Shown: in pieces, positions 21,429 to 34,850 of the stretch
Layout: each line of letters begins with the position of its first letter
Numbering within the stretch: position 1 is the stretch's first letter
Assembly (NCBI GenBank): GCA_037043235.1
Contig: JAWRVZ010000004.1
Location: forward strand, 4,927,501-4,991,500
Direction: 5' to 3'
DNA from: Rhodeus uyekii
Taxonomy: Eukaryota; Chordata; Actinopteri; Cypriniformes; Acheilognathidae
Length of the DNA stretch: 64,000 nucleotides
The notes under the pieces: model-generated
What the model was told of the DNA's origin: nothing
Databases searched by the model: none
Seen by the model: the letters and a program-made list of their open reading frames with translations, nothing else
Made by a program: the position numbers and the translations under genes

Positions 21429-24400
21429 ATATAGATAGATTTTGTTGTTGTTGTTGTTACATCATTATTGTCACAAGTGTTGCTGATTGAACTTTTACAG
21501 GGGGTTGTGACTTAAATCAGAAATGGGATCTAATGTACTGGTGAATGTGATTTAGTTTTAGTTTTCCTCTAAGACTTAAACATTTTCAACATTAAACAAA
21601 AAAGATGTTGGGGTTTAGTAATGATAGCTTTCTCTGTGTGTTAATTTTTCTTGGCAGAGGAGAAAGAGAACCATTTTAGCTTCGATATTAGGATCATTCT
21701 GTTTTATTACTTCACCACACTGAATATTTTTCTGCTGGTGTGAACATGATATAGTTTTTCTAACCTTTCATACAGAACGCCTCAAGCTGGAACATTCTCT
21801 TCCTTTCTCAGACTACTTTGTTTTGAGAGAACCTTTTTCTTAAAATGAATAGCAAACAATCACCATTAATAGGTTTGCTTTCAAAATTATTCTTTTGGCA
21901 TGAATAAAAAAGGAGGGCTCTCCTGGATTTAAAAGTGAACAATTTTGCTTTATTGTAATAAATTTTTTTTTTTTTTTTTAGGTAAATTTGTATTTATAAT
22001 TTATGTTAGATTTTTTTGGTAAATTATAAATATATAGCTTAAAAGTACTTTAAACCCATGCATATTATGGTATAATGTATTTCTTTTCTTCAGTTTTCTA
22101 TCTTCACAGTTCCTTGCCATGGTGTTTTTTTTTTTTCAACAAAAAATGTTCCGCAAAAATATTATTATTAATATTATTAGTGAATTTGGTCTCTAAGCTG
22201 TATTCTTCATGGAGGTTAAAGGTTCAAAGGGTTTTCAGTACATGTAAACTAACAAAACTTCACTTCAAGCTCACAAACTTTTGTTCTATTTTCTTGTTTC
22301 TTGTTTTCTCAAGGTGAAATGAATTACTGTCCTGGCCAAACCATCACGTTTATTCATTGGGATTAAAACTTCAAAGGTCAACTTTCTTTATGTGCACTGA
22401 CATCGACTTCAGTACAGCTTCCCGGTCCCTGAAATTTGGTTTTGTGGTGGGAAAAGTGCGTTAGACAACTGATATAAATGTATTAAATATCTGGAAAGTT
22501 TTACTGTAATATTGTAGCTTTCAGGTTTGGAAACAAAAAGCAATTAAAAATGAAAAACAGTAATTTAAATTCTTTATTGCAAACATAATACATTGCATGC
22601 TACAGTTTCACACAAGAAAACTGGAGGCTGACATGCAGTGCAAGGTGTTCATGGTGTTGTGCATAAATAAATGAATAAATCGCCAATGGCGACAAACTGC
22701 TGTGAGATCTAAAGTTAAAGTACATACATGTTCTCTCAGCTCATATTTCTTATTTTCTTAATTGTTGTCATAGTGAAAGGCTGTTAAAAGCCTATTATAG
22801 CATCTCAGCTTCTCTCCTGGGGTTGAAAGGCCAGCATGCAATTTTAGCATAACAATGCAGACCCTTATGCATGCCATTAGAGTGGTGTACAGTAACCATT
22901 ACCCTCCATTTCAGATGACAGCAGAGAAAGGCCCCTATAGAGAGGATTCAAAGACCACCATGTTTACCGTCATTAGAGTTCGTAACCGCACTTGCTTATA
23001 TATTTATAAAATACCGAACAGCCTGAGGGCTAAACATTCAAACTATTCTTGAACGGAGTTTCCCATGTAAGTGATCTAGACACACAAGGACACTTTGATT
23101 ATGAGCTTATCTTGGTGGGAGATAATCTGTTATTTTGGTCATCTTATATCTTAATAGCCCTTGATTCCTTTCCTTTACAGTGCTTGAGTACTCCCTTATC
23201 CCTGAAGGATCTGTTTGTACGTTTTCTTAATGGACTCCGCTCTCAAACGCATTTAACATGCAGTCAGTCGATTGTTTATGTAAAGTTTGGTGTCCGGTTG
23301 CACTTTGAGACGCATTGTGGGTCCACCTTGGCCGAAGGGAACGCACACGGTCTACATCCTTTAGATGAAAAACGTAGCATTACACGGAGATGGCATGTCT
23401 TTGCTGTCATAGAAATGAATGCAATGGTTATCACTTATGCATTAGGTCAATGTCCAAAGTTCAATGGAGGTCAGTAAGAGAAGAGACTATGAAGCACATT
23501 TTTGGAAACGCAGATTTTAGATTGCTAACATGTGTAATCATTTATTTGCTGGAATGAAACAGGTAGCTGATTTCTATGTAGTGCATATAAGACATTTGAT
23601 CCTTCCTCAACACTTACAGACCATCTATTTTAATAAAAAGGAACCATGTTTTTTGATTACCATCATGTTCCTCTTTCATGTAGATGGATGACATGAAAGA
23701 TACAGCTCAATTTACTGCTCTCTGCCTTTACCATGCAAAAAAACCTGCCAGTTGTTTAGAAAATCACAGTATTAATCATTGTAAATGGGGCATGATAGCA
23801 GAAATTAAAGCCACGCGAAACAACACCCTTGCTAAGACTTTCTTTGAGTTTCATACTACTTTTTATAACCTGTGCCAACTATGGAAAAAGCCTCACTGAA
23901 AGGACATATTGTAACCCACACGATAGACATGAGAACGTGAGACTTTTGTTTGGAGGGAATTATTTCACCTGAAAGGAATTGTGCAGGAATAATAGCCCTG
24001 GGCTTTTGAGGAAGAATAGAGAATAGGCTTCACTCTTCACAACTGGAAACCGATGTTGCCTTTCTTTTGTATATTAAAAAGCTCGTTTGCAAAGAATGAA
24101 AGGAATGTTGAATTGTTTTTCTGTGTATATCCGGTGTATGGTTGTTATAGCTACATGACTGCAATCGTGAGCCAACAAATATGGATTAATTTCTGAATTT
24201 GATAGATAGACAGATTTAAAGGTTTGATACAAATAGACATAGGTAAAGTTTAGATCTAAAAATATATTTTAACATAGAATAGTGTAAGCTTCCTGCAGTA
24301 ACGCTCATAATTCATCCATAACCATGAGTTTCACTCAACAACCGCCATCTCATCTCATTAGGTAAACACAACTAAATGAATGACACTTCTCACATTATGA

Positions 24401-24705
24401 CCTGTCAGAGTTTTGTGTAATGACAGGCAGCCTTGACAAACAGTAAATATCTCATTTCCTCTCTCCTAATTATGTTTGATGAGTGTTTGTACTCGAAAGG
24501 TCAAACCGCCAAAATAGAAGCAAGTGTTAATTATTTGTAATTTATTGGAGAGTCGTATAATTGATGTTGGAGATTAGTTTGTTCTCAGTTTAAGTGTAAA
24601 AGTGACTTGTGTGTGTAAACAGGGGCATTTGTTGAGCTTGTGCATTAAAAATTTCATTTATTTTCGAGACTGTCATGCACTAAAAGTAGGTTCTTATAAG
24701 GGTAT

Positions 24706-24980
24706 TGTAACAGTTATGTTTTGCTCCTCCTATGTGTCCCTCCTGTGTTTCCGTAGATTATCCTTCTCCACTCCCCCTTGTTATGTTGCCAGCTGATCCG
24801 TATTATTTCCTCATGTATTTAACCCTCATGTGTCACCATGCCATTGTCGATTGTTGACGTTACATGTGTCTACGTGTGGATGTATTCCTCCCGTGTTTTG
24901 CACCCCCGTGTGCTTCCTGATTTCTATGATTAAAGTGTTTCTGTTTGAACTCCGCATCGCACGTCTGCTACGTTGTAATA
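24706..24980 (+). mobile_element. solo LTR, 275 bp
   Basis: Begins TGTAACAGTTATG and ends GTTGTAATA, flanked on both sides by ggtat (24701-24705 and 24981-24985), a 5 bp target duplication. A TATTTAA box-like motif sits mid-element and an ATTAAA near the 3' side. No internal region is attached, so it is best read as a solo LTR left by recombination. The + orientation is inferred from these motifs. Confidence 0.7.
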
Positions 24981-25497
24981 GGTATTAGACGCTTAACAGG
25001 AACAAATTTTAACAACAAATAAGAGGCAGATAAATGTTTAACTTTTTTAGGTTGTTCATCACATATATTGCTATCATCATTTTGCATTAGATTTTGTGCT
25101 ATCCTTAAGTGCTGTTACTCAAATTCAGTTGATGACATTTTTTTATGCATAAAATAATCGTTTGCTGGGAAAAATGATTAAGAAAACAATCTTTTCAGTT
25201 AACATACTTTTGTTATTTGCATACTGAATACTGTACATTTCCATGAATTAAAGACTCTGTAATGTAAATAATTGATATGTTTTGATTAAAGATATACCGT
25301 GCACATTTTTTTTGTTCAAAATTAACAAAACATCAACAACATCATCAATCATATTTCATTTTTCACATGGTAAACCTATTTCAAGTGTTTGTATTTTAGA
25401 CCTGTCAGAATAATTTTTTACATATTGCATACATTTGTCACTTGCCCACACATTTCTCGTCATATCTGTAAATAGAAAAAAGTTGCTCCAGTTACTT

Positions 25498-26050
25498 TGA
25501 CGTGTGCGGTATGGGAAAAGCATAGATTAGTTGTCAAATGAGCGAGAAAGGTTGACATCGGAGCAGCTAAATCCCCAACCTTTGGGGAATCACCCATTTA
25601 TAAAAAAAAAATCTGCAGAACCTTTTGTCTGTTTATTTAAAGAGAATGCGACAGAGCACATAATAAAACAATAATCAACATTGGCTTAGCTTTTCAGAGA
25701 TGGCGAGAAATTAGGTTTTGATATGTTATAAGTCGAGTGGAGATGGCGTTTTATTACTCAACAAGTGAGTAAGGTGTTTTATTGTACAGATAAGTTGAAC
25801 AGAGTTCATAGTAAAGCATTATCTGTTGTGAAGGGCCATTTCATTATGATTGTTGTAATTTGTATGTTAATGGATACAGTAACATAGCTACTCAGTTTGA
25901 GATCATTTCCATATTAACTGGTTATATCTCTAATGCCTAGCAGTGAATGTTTTATGAGCAATATAACCATATTCATCAGAGCCGAAGAACAACCAAAGCA
26001 GTTTTCTTCTGCCAAATGCATGCAGTTTTGTTTTTAACTGCCAGAGGTAA
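25498..26050. repeat. dispersed repeat, copy 2, with an insertion
   Basis: Collinear with 17873-18105 but interrupted by about 270 bp (about 25716-25985) absent from the first copy. The inserted segment is AT-rich with no recognised ends. Confidence 0.65.
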
Positions 26051-26956
26051 CAAAAGTTTGACTAACCTGTACTGAACTTTTGAACTTGAGAAGTTTACTT
26101 CCTCCTTGTGTCAGTTCCAAAATCGGCTAACACATGGATTACAATTTCAGTTTATTTTAATCTTCAGTTTGCAGTCTGCAGTTTTGTTTAAAATAATGCA
26201 CATATTCAAATGACTATATATACTCTGCTCTACTTTCTAGTGGCACGTTAGCACCTCAGACGGGCTTCTCTGTTAAAAGCAAGAAGTTTTCACAGTGTTT
26301 GAATGCCTCTGAATGAGTGGTTTGTCTGACTGAATTGAAAGGGGTGCTGACCACACCTGGACCTGTGCAAATAATGCACAAGACAACAGATCAGATGAGA
26401 TTAAATGCTTTCCATTCACGTGTTTGTGTGTTCTGGACTGTGGGAATTGGAGTGTGTGTGTCATGAGCATGATGGATCAGGGAAGGGAGGTGTCGTTGGG
26501 GTCAAAAGAGGGTAATGACCCCACTTTTCCTGCTCGGGCTCTGACCTCCCAGCGAGTACTGGAAACCTGAACTGGGCATTGTCGTCAAACAGTGAGAGTA
26601 AGTGGCCTCTGGAGGCCACCCTGACTGACTGCCACACGTTTGACTTTCACACTGGAGATCTGTTCTCAGTGTCAAGTATGGTGCCGCTGCTCAGACATGT
26701 AATTGATGCTGTGGTGTTAAACGTGGATTTAGGGTTAAAATTCACACCATATTGCATGTCAGATTCACAAACTGCTTGCATTGACCTTTTGATCAAGCCA
26801 ATCACATGCACTGTCCTGAACTATATGTCACTTTCTGACTACAGCAGTTCAGTTGAAACATATGTCAAATTTAAAGTCATCAGTAAGCTCAATTTTGAGG
26901 GAATCATTCACTCAAACAACTAACTGTGTCTGAAATCACATCCTCTCTTATACCTA

Positions 26957-27130
26957 CAGTAATACCTCAGTTTACGAGTTTAATTCGTTCCAAGAACAAG
27001 CTCGTAACTCAAAATTCTCGTACACCAAAACAATTTTTCCCATAAGAATGCAATAAAAATCACTCCATTCGTTCCACACGACCATAAATGCCTATCTTAA
27101 ATATTTTTTGCAAATATTTTTACTCTATTA
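26957..27130. mobile_element. left end of a pogo/Tigger-type element
   Basis: After TA at 26955-26956 comes CAGTAATACCTCAGTTTACG, the style of pogo-type termini, followed by CTCGTAACTC-like subterminal sequence. No matching right terminus was found within the next kilobase, so it appears truncated. Confidence 0.5.
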
Positions 27131-28607
27131 ATTACAGTTAAAATTATAACCATTAAGATCTCATATAAATACTAATTAATAACTGACAATTAAACTCTAA
27201 AAATACTTGACAATTTACGATAACGCGCACTTTAGCTTTGAGTAGCATCGCTGCTGGCGTGATGGAGACGAGAGGAGGGTTTTACTGCTTACAGGGAGAA
27301 TTTTGTACCGTCTTTCTTACTCATCTTGAGGGCATTGTCTATATGCTGTACTGTACGTATATTTTTCACTATGTGAAAAAAAGCAATCACAATTAATGTT
27401 AACAACACAAGGTAAAACCGCTGTAAATCGCTTATAAAAGTATGTACTGTGGTAAATGATGCAACCAAAACGAGCGACGCTGAGAGAATGAATGAGTTAA
27501 GGGGTGATGGGCTTTGTGAGAGGCTGTCGTTAGAATATTAGCAGTAAAAATGTGCGCGAAGATGCTGAGCGTTTGGACTTTTCCACAAAAAAAATGTCTC
27601 CCACTCCGATACATCTGAACTAGTAGGTCACCTGGGTACCTTTTGCCTACTCTTTTATGAGTACTGTGAATTCGGACGTAGTTCTTTTGTCACATTATTT
27701 CTCACCTACTATATAGTAGTGAAGTATGTGATTTTGGACCCTACCAGATTTATTCAGGAACAAAATAACTGACTGAACAAGTGATCGACTCGTTAACTCA
27801 AAACAATTAATTCAGAACACACCACTACTGTGTGTTGCCCAGAGATGCAACTTTTTTTTGTAGCTTTTTTAATTTGCGGAAATGTTTACGCAAATACTAT
27901 GGAGACAGTGCAGCTACAATGAACAAAAACAGCTATATTGTTTCTGAAATATCAGTTACTATTAATGTCTTGTTTATGGAACCATTTTTTTATGGACTAA
28001 TAATTGCTTGCCTTGTATGCCATCCTTGTCCTTTTGTTTGGCATTTGGGAACTAGCTGCTAGTGCTATGACAACGAAAACCAAATAAACTTTCAGCTATT
28101 TGCAGAAAACAGCAGCTCAGCTCATGATGATGGAGACTGAAGTATCCTGTATCGGGTCTGCTGTAGATTGTTAACGGGTCGAATAAACCTTCCTTAATGT
28201 CGTCCCACTTGTGTTCAAGGATAATTATCCACAGTTCTCTGAGCTTGATGGATTGATTTGGTTGTTCGGATTTTGTTACTCAACCGTTTCTCACCTACTG
28301 TTTTTCTGAGCACAGGTTGCGAGACTGCCCAGCTGCCCCAGTATAAATCTCCCACAGAAATCTGATCTGGCATTAGCAGAGGCAGCACAAAGCTGTGGGC
28401 CTGTGGATGCAGGCATCTTAATAGTTTCTAAACATCGTAGACATCTTCATCATGCTATCCATGCTTTCAGCAGGTACTATTTTCTAATATAAAACATCAC
28501 ATAATGAGACTTATTGTGTAATATATTAGTACAATGTAAATATACATAGTTGTCTTTGACTATTGAAGTCATTTTTATTAGTATATATTTCTTTATTAAA
28601 TTATGTA

Positions 28608-29165
28608 GTTTATTCCTGTGATGGCAAAGCTGATTTTTCAGCAGCCATTTCTTTAGACTTCAGTGTCACATGATCTTTCATAAATCATTCAAAGATCATT
28701 GCTTGTTATTATCAATGTTGAAAACCATTTCAGCTGCTTGATTATTTTAAAAAACAAATCACGATACACTGTTATTAAAAAAAAGATTATGAAATGAATC
28801 AATAATACAAAAAAAGAATGTTCTATTTATAATAAATGCTGCTCTTTTAAATTTTCTATTCATCAAAAAATCCTGAATAAAATCATAGTTTCCACGAAAA
28901 TATTAAGCAGCACAACTGCATTTAACATTAATAGTAAGAAATATTTCATTGGGACCAAATCTGCATATTTGAATGATTTCTGAAAGATCATGTGATCATG
29001 AAAGATCATCTTTTAAAAACAGAAACCAGTTAATTTAAATAGTTATAATGTTTCAGAGACTTACTGTTTTCACTGTATTTTTGATCAAATAAATGCAGCC
29101 TTGGTGAGGTTTCAAAAATATATTAAAAAAAACAATGTTTCAAAACTTTTGACTGGTACTCTCTA
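28608..29165. repeat. two inverted copies of a common fish interspersed repeat
   Basis: A + oriented piece (about 28608-28860, containing TTATTCCTGTGATGGCAAAG) abuts a - oriented piece (about 28860-29165, containing TTTTTGATCAAATAAATGCA and ending AAACTTTTGACTGGTA). Related copies are at 34560-34850 and 36535-36672. I recognise the consensus as widespread in cyprinids; the class is not certain. Confidence 0.6.
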
Positions 29166-32100
29166 TATAATTTATATTACACGCACAGGTCATCTCTCTA
29201 AACACAGCACAGTTTGAAGCATAACAAATGTTATTTTTCATGACTTTCTGTTTTTATGATGGCATATTTTTCACACATCCCCCAAAAAAGAAGGTATTAA
29301 TGCCTTCACTTTTGAATATGAATCTTATCAGCCGCGATCTGCATGAATAAGTGTGTTCTGACACGGGCGCCCCAAATTGCTCTGCACTTCACAGCAATTT
29401 TTGTGTCAACTGTCATTGTTTCACATGAACGCCGATGAGGGTACTAATTACCATTATCACCCTTCACCGTGCTGGAATTCACTTGAATTCCATTCCTTTT
29501 GTTTCTGAAGAGTGATGTAGGTTACAGACAGGGTCATCGCTGTGATCAAGATACTTACTTGATAGCCAACTCAAGTATGTAAATATTATAATGTACAGAA
29601 ATCTTTGACACTGGTCACCATAGTGTCTTTTTTCAGTGTTGTAAATGGGACTCTAAAAGTACCTGCCTTCAGCTACTATAACAAACATTTTTCTGTTTTT
29701 GTTAAAGACATCTTGAGTGGAACATATTACACCTAATACTTTCAAGGTCATATGCAGAAATTTGACGGTACAGGAGAATGCACACAGTATAAGGTTTCTT
29801 TGTAAGTGGAATCTCGCCAAGCACAACCTTAATCTAGACCATCGCGAGGTGAGATGTTATATATACATGCACTCATGCACCTCTGTTTTTATTCTTTCGG
29901 TGTGTGCATGAGTGTGACAGGTACTTCAAAGGGTAATTATTAATTTACTGCTTCATTTCTTCCAACAAATTATTTGTGTAGTGTTTTTTGCAATGCACAC
30001 TGTTCCAAAGCAACTTTAAAGTTGGAGGCTACCAGTGAGAGGGAGCCATTTATTAAATAAATGTCTTCAACGCAAATATTAGCTGCAGTACATAATATTT
30101 ATAAGGTGCCAGATGCTGTCACTTTACATACAATTTCTTTATTTTAAAGATATATTATTGTTGATATAAAGATATTTTATTTGCTAATATACTTATCATT
30201 ATAATATCTTTATTTGTCAATTTCGTTTATATCTTTAAAATAAAAAATACATCTGAAAAATACATTCCTCAAAATAATTTGCCACATCCTTCTAAAACAA
30301 TCTTTCCAAGAAGTGATTGACATAAAACCAAAAATTAGATTTATGTTAGACAATATGGTTGAATGTTGTTCCACCGAACTTTTTTGGTTTTGACGATATT
30401 TTCTCTAGTCTGGAGAAAAACACTAAGGGGTGTTTCAGAAAATCAGAAGGGCAAAGACTATAAACATATTATTGAATAAATGCAGGTGGTGATCAGTGAT
30501 GTGTCCCTCATTGTCTAGTGTGTATCTTTCATGCATTGTTGTCCACGGCTGTTAATATTCAAAATGTACATTATGGTCAGATTCTGCTCAGACAATCCAA
30601 TGCCAGATAGACATTGCAGCTCAATAAATATCCACAGCCTCCTCTTGTGTAAGAACAGTAGAGCCTGCTGTCATTCTGTGCCAGACAGTTTCTTTTTTTT
30701 CCCCTGACAGACAGTTGGAAGTGATTGCATTTTGCATTAATGCCTCATTACTCACAGGTGTGTATATGTACAACGTGTGTGTGTGTGTGTGTGTGTTCGC
30801 GCACACGCTGTCTGTCTGTCCGTCTGTTGGCGGCTCATTAGTGTTCTCGTTGACAGATGCGATAGGGCTTTTAATGTATTCCACCCACTCTGTCACCACC
30901 CAAGGTCAACTACTGGGCAGTATAAGATGCTGAGACTTGACAGAAGGCTGTAACAGACATACATAGACAAACACACACAAAACCTGCTCTCGGTGTCTGT
31001 GTGTGGATCCCTGGCAGCTTAGTTTTCTTTGAAAAGCATGTACGTGACAAGGAATGATCACAGGCTTTTGTAAAGGAATGGTGATTCTTTTTAATTGATT
31101 TGAATTAATTTAAAATATCTATGATATTAATTTTGATACTGATGATCTGCTTTTTCTTCTTGAACTAATGATTCCTGTTAGGCCATTAAAGTCCAGGAGA
31201 TTATTAGGGAGCACACTTGCATAAATCAGAAATAGTTATTTTTCTTTAAAATGAATTTTGTTAAAGACATTGGACATAATTGTAACTAACATTATTCATT
31301 TAAGCATAATTGGTCCTAGGAGGTTTACAAACGGTAAGAACGGCAGCATTATTAGATAACTGAGAACATCCAGGCATGTTTTTAAAGATAATATTACAGT
31401 ATAGGGATAAAAGATGATCTTTGTGGCTAAATAAACCCCTAAAGATTATTTTCATATAAAACTGTCCGGCTGAACATTTATATATATCCTTCTTAATTTA
31501 CAGCTTTATAAAATTAAATAAATGGAAATTCAGTATTATTTGTGATTATATTATATTATATTGCTTAGAAGCTGATCATCAATGTATTATACTGAATAAG
31601 ATATGGTAAAGATATGTGATGTATTCCATGCATTGTAGGCGAAACAGTATTCACAAGTATTACATTAAAGGGTTGTTTGTGGATACAGTGTGAACTTACT
31701 TTCTATTGTGAGACCAAAACTGCTACTGATTCTGTGAAACATCCTGTCAAGGCACAGGAACATTACTATTCATGACAGCTTTCCTTTAGCTAAGGTTTGT
31801 CCTGGTCATTACCTCCCAAAAAAGAAAGGGGAAAAAAACACGTTCAAAGTGCATGTGGAATACAGATGTCTTTGTGTGAAACAATGTCACGATTGGACCC
31901 TTGTTATGCCTGTGAAATGTGTAGCCAGAGGCAGAATCCGCCCCAAAGTCATTCCTGGTTTTCCTGCTGTTTGAAGGCACACAGTCTGTGAAGAATGTTC
32001 TCTGAAATTAGGTCTGATGCTGAGGGACCTGTCTGAGTGAGATGTTCATTAATGCAGTATATTGTTTGTCTTTAGGTATTAGCTTTTGTGTTGTAGCAGA

Positions 32101-33158
32101 CAATGCCATTAAAATATGCACTATAATATCATCACCGAAAAAGAGACAGACCTAAAGATGCCTATTTCAGTCGGGTACCCTCATTAAATGGAACTCCTGC
32201 CTTGGTTTTAGGGCTTGTGATGTGATTGTATTCTTCCATTTTTAGAGGTTTTCATTGGGAGACAAACAACGTGTACAGTAAGTGCACATGCTGAGCTTCT
32301 CTCATAATGCTTTCCGTAATCTCAAAAATACACTAAGCAGCTCAAGCCATCGTTGCTAGTTCTAAAATGACATTTAGAATTAGGCTTGTGCACATCTGTT
32401 TAACTATCAACAGCAACTTTGAATCAGCTCATAACATTACAATAATAATGAACAGAAACTACTTAAAGAGCACGGACCTGTACCACCTAACTGCTGTAGA
32501 TTCATTTCGCCATTAATAGTATTGACATAGAAACACATACATTTATAATACATACAAATATACATATTTAGAACACTTAACTTTGTGATTGCTATCAGGA
32601 TGTGAAAAGACTTTCAACAACCATAAGAGAAAAAAAAATCTGGAACAAATCACCTACCTTGCCTCTGTTGAGGCGGAATGATTGGTGGTACCTTTCTCAT
32701 TTCATACATGCACCCTTACATACAATTACGTTTACTGGCTGAATTGCTTTCCTATTAAAGAGTCAATTAAGTGAGTCTGGTAGAGGGAGAGATATCAGAA
32801 TGGAATAGAGCTGAATTTTAATCAAACTGTTCAAATATTAGCCATGTCTTCATCACAGTCCCCCAACACAGTCTACACAGCTGACAATCTTTTTGTAACT
32901 CTCACTGCACACCTGACCTTACATCCCCCTTCAGCACAATGTGTGTTCTTATGCAACTCAATTATGGTGGATTGTTATAGCTTCACTGTCAAAAATGTAT
33001 GATACTTGTAGTATCCAAAACTTTTAAAAATGGTAATGCAGAATACGTTTAGTCATATAGCTAACGTACGCTCACAGACCTGTATAGACTTAACTTTAAA
33101 TGTCTTCGAATGTTCAACGGTTTACCATAGCTGTATGTAAATTTGGTCCAGAATTAAA
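29166..33158. other. no recognised gene
   Basis: AT-rich intergenic or intronic DNA. Holds a (GT)n run at about 30774-30798 and a moderately GC-rich, non-repetitive stretch at 29330-29500. No coding evidence. Confidence 0.5.
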
Positions 33159-33161
33159 ATA

Positions 33162-33860
33162 CACTGCTCAAAAAACGGAGGGAACACTCAATCATCACAG
33201 TATGTCACCATAGTAAATTGAACTTCACAGATATCAATCTGTCTAATTAAAAGCTCAAGTGATTGTGAATCAGTTTCACCTGCTTTGGTGCAAATGAAAA
33301 TAACAACAGCGGCACTGGAGAAGCAACAGCAAGACAATCCTCAACAAGGGAATGATTTTGCAGACCAAAAACAATTCTTCTCTCCTTATTCTTCCTTCCT
33401 TGCCTTTAGTTTTGTGGGCTTTTTTACAGTCCTTCCCATTGTTTGTACTTGCAAATCAATCAGGTTGCACAGGCAAATTCTCTCCCAGCACAGTTTTAAG
33501 AGCATGGAGGAGATACCGGGAGACAGGCCGGTACACAAGGAGAGCTGGAGGAGAAGCACTACCAGAACCCTACAAAATGACCTTCAGCAGGGTACTGGTG
33601 TGCATGTTTCTGACCAAACTGTCAGAAAAGGACTTCATGAGGGTGACATCCTAATGTTCTCCTGTAGGACCTGTGCTCACAGCTCAGCACCGTGCAGCTT
33701 GATTGGCATTTTTCAGAGAACACCAGAATTGGCAAGCACTCTGTTCACTCCACAGATGAGAGCAGGTTCACACTGAGCACATGGGATGGACATGAAAGAG
33801 TCTGAAGATGCTGTGAGGAACATTATGCTGAGTGCAACATCACTCCATGGTAAGTGAAGA
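33162..33860 (+). mobile_element. decayed Tc1-like transposon
   Basis: TA at 33160-33161 is followed by CACTGCTCAAAAAACGGAGG, a terminus typical of a teleost Tc1-like family. The interior carries transposase remnants in two or more frames. Confidence 0.65.
33468..33860 (+). pseudogene. Tc1-like transposase fragment
   Basis: Frame-shifted remnants include [42 protein letters not shown] and a DESRFT-like block near 33757. These correspond to the DNA-binding region and the start of the DDE catalytic domain of Tc1-like transposases. The remainder is missing or unrecognisable. Confidence 0.65.
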
Positions 33861-34559
33861 TTTTTTTCTATATGGACAAACTTGCTTTTAAAATGTTTTT
33901 TGTTTTTTGTTTTTTGCGTGTAAAGAATCCAATTTAGTTGTGTGTGAATGTTTTAGAAAATATGATCTGGACAATTTCATATATTTCAGCCTCATAGCAA
34001 ATGGCCCATAAAAATGAGGATCCAGGATGTGAGGACAAGCCTGGTGGCCAAATATGAAGGAAATTAAAGTAGTAAAAGTCTGACCTTGATCCAAGCTCTA
34101 CCTTCCTCTACATCTTTTTGTAGGAAGAATTTGATGGTTCTGTGGGCAGGGACTTCTGTGAAAGGCATGCCAGTTTAATGTGTTTTGCTGTGCGAGGTGA
34201 AGGTTTGCACAGACAAATATTCACAGTGGGGGTTCGCAAAGTCAGCTGTAATAGCTTGCAGAGATTGTGAGGTGCACAATGTCCATTGTATTGAAAAAAG
34301 TTGTCTGTTGTCTGTCAAACGTTTTGTTATTCCATCCAGATTATGTTCCTTTGGCTTGTGGCTACCAATGTGTTCACAGATTCCACAGCTTCTTTAGATT
34401 TAGTAAGTCACGAACATGAAAATATCTCAAATTACAGTCTGGTTCAAGACTTTTAGGACCATACACTAAATCTCGCAGCATTAAAGATATTGAAGATAAG
34501 GATGTAAGTATCCTAAATGTAGTAGATTATATATTTGTTTGAAAGAAATCGATACTTTT

Positions 34560-34850
34560 ATTCATCAAGTACGCATTACATTGATCAAAAATAGCAGTTT
34601 ATAGACATTTATAATGTTAAATTTCTTCTAATTTACTATTGATAAAAAATTTCGACCCTTTAAGCAGCACAAGGAACCAAAAATATTAATAAGAAATGTT
34701 TCTTGAGCACCAAATCCGCATATTGGAATGATATCTTTAAGATTATATGACACTGTCAACTGAAGTAATAGCTGCTGAAAATATTAACTATTATATTAAA
34801 ATAGAAAATAATGATTTTAGATTGTAATAATATTACCCAAGAAAGAAGTA
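34560..34850 (-). repeat. left part of a split interspersed repeat
   Basis: Reverse-oriented copy of the repeat at 28.6-29.2 kb (contains AAGCAGCACAAGGAACCAAA and AGCTGCTGAAAAT). It breaks off near 34850 where a decayed LTR element begins and resumes near 36535. Confidence 0.55.

Larger units (their letters stand above)
18106..24700. other. no recognised gene
   Basis: Apart from the palindromic repeat near 20.0 kb and the microsatellite at 21.36 kb, this stretch shows only short open frames without recognised domains or splice context. Confidence 0.5.

Noticed and set aside
23049..23477. 142-codon plus-strand frame as a gene
   Set aside because: It starts at a non-ATG codon and the translation shows no recognised domain.
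26579..26923. 114-codon frame as a small gene
   Set aside because: Its start is TTG, it has no recognised motif and no splice or promoter context.
30621..30933. Open frames around 30.7-30.9 kb on both strands
   Set aside because: Both depend on a GT/CA microsatellite for their length.
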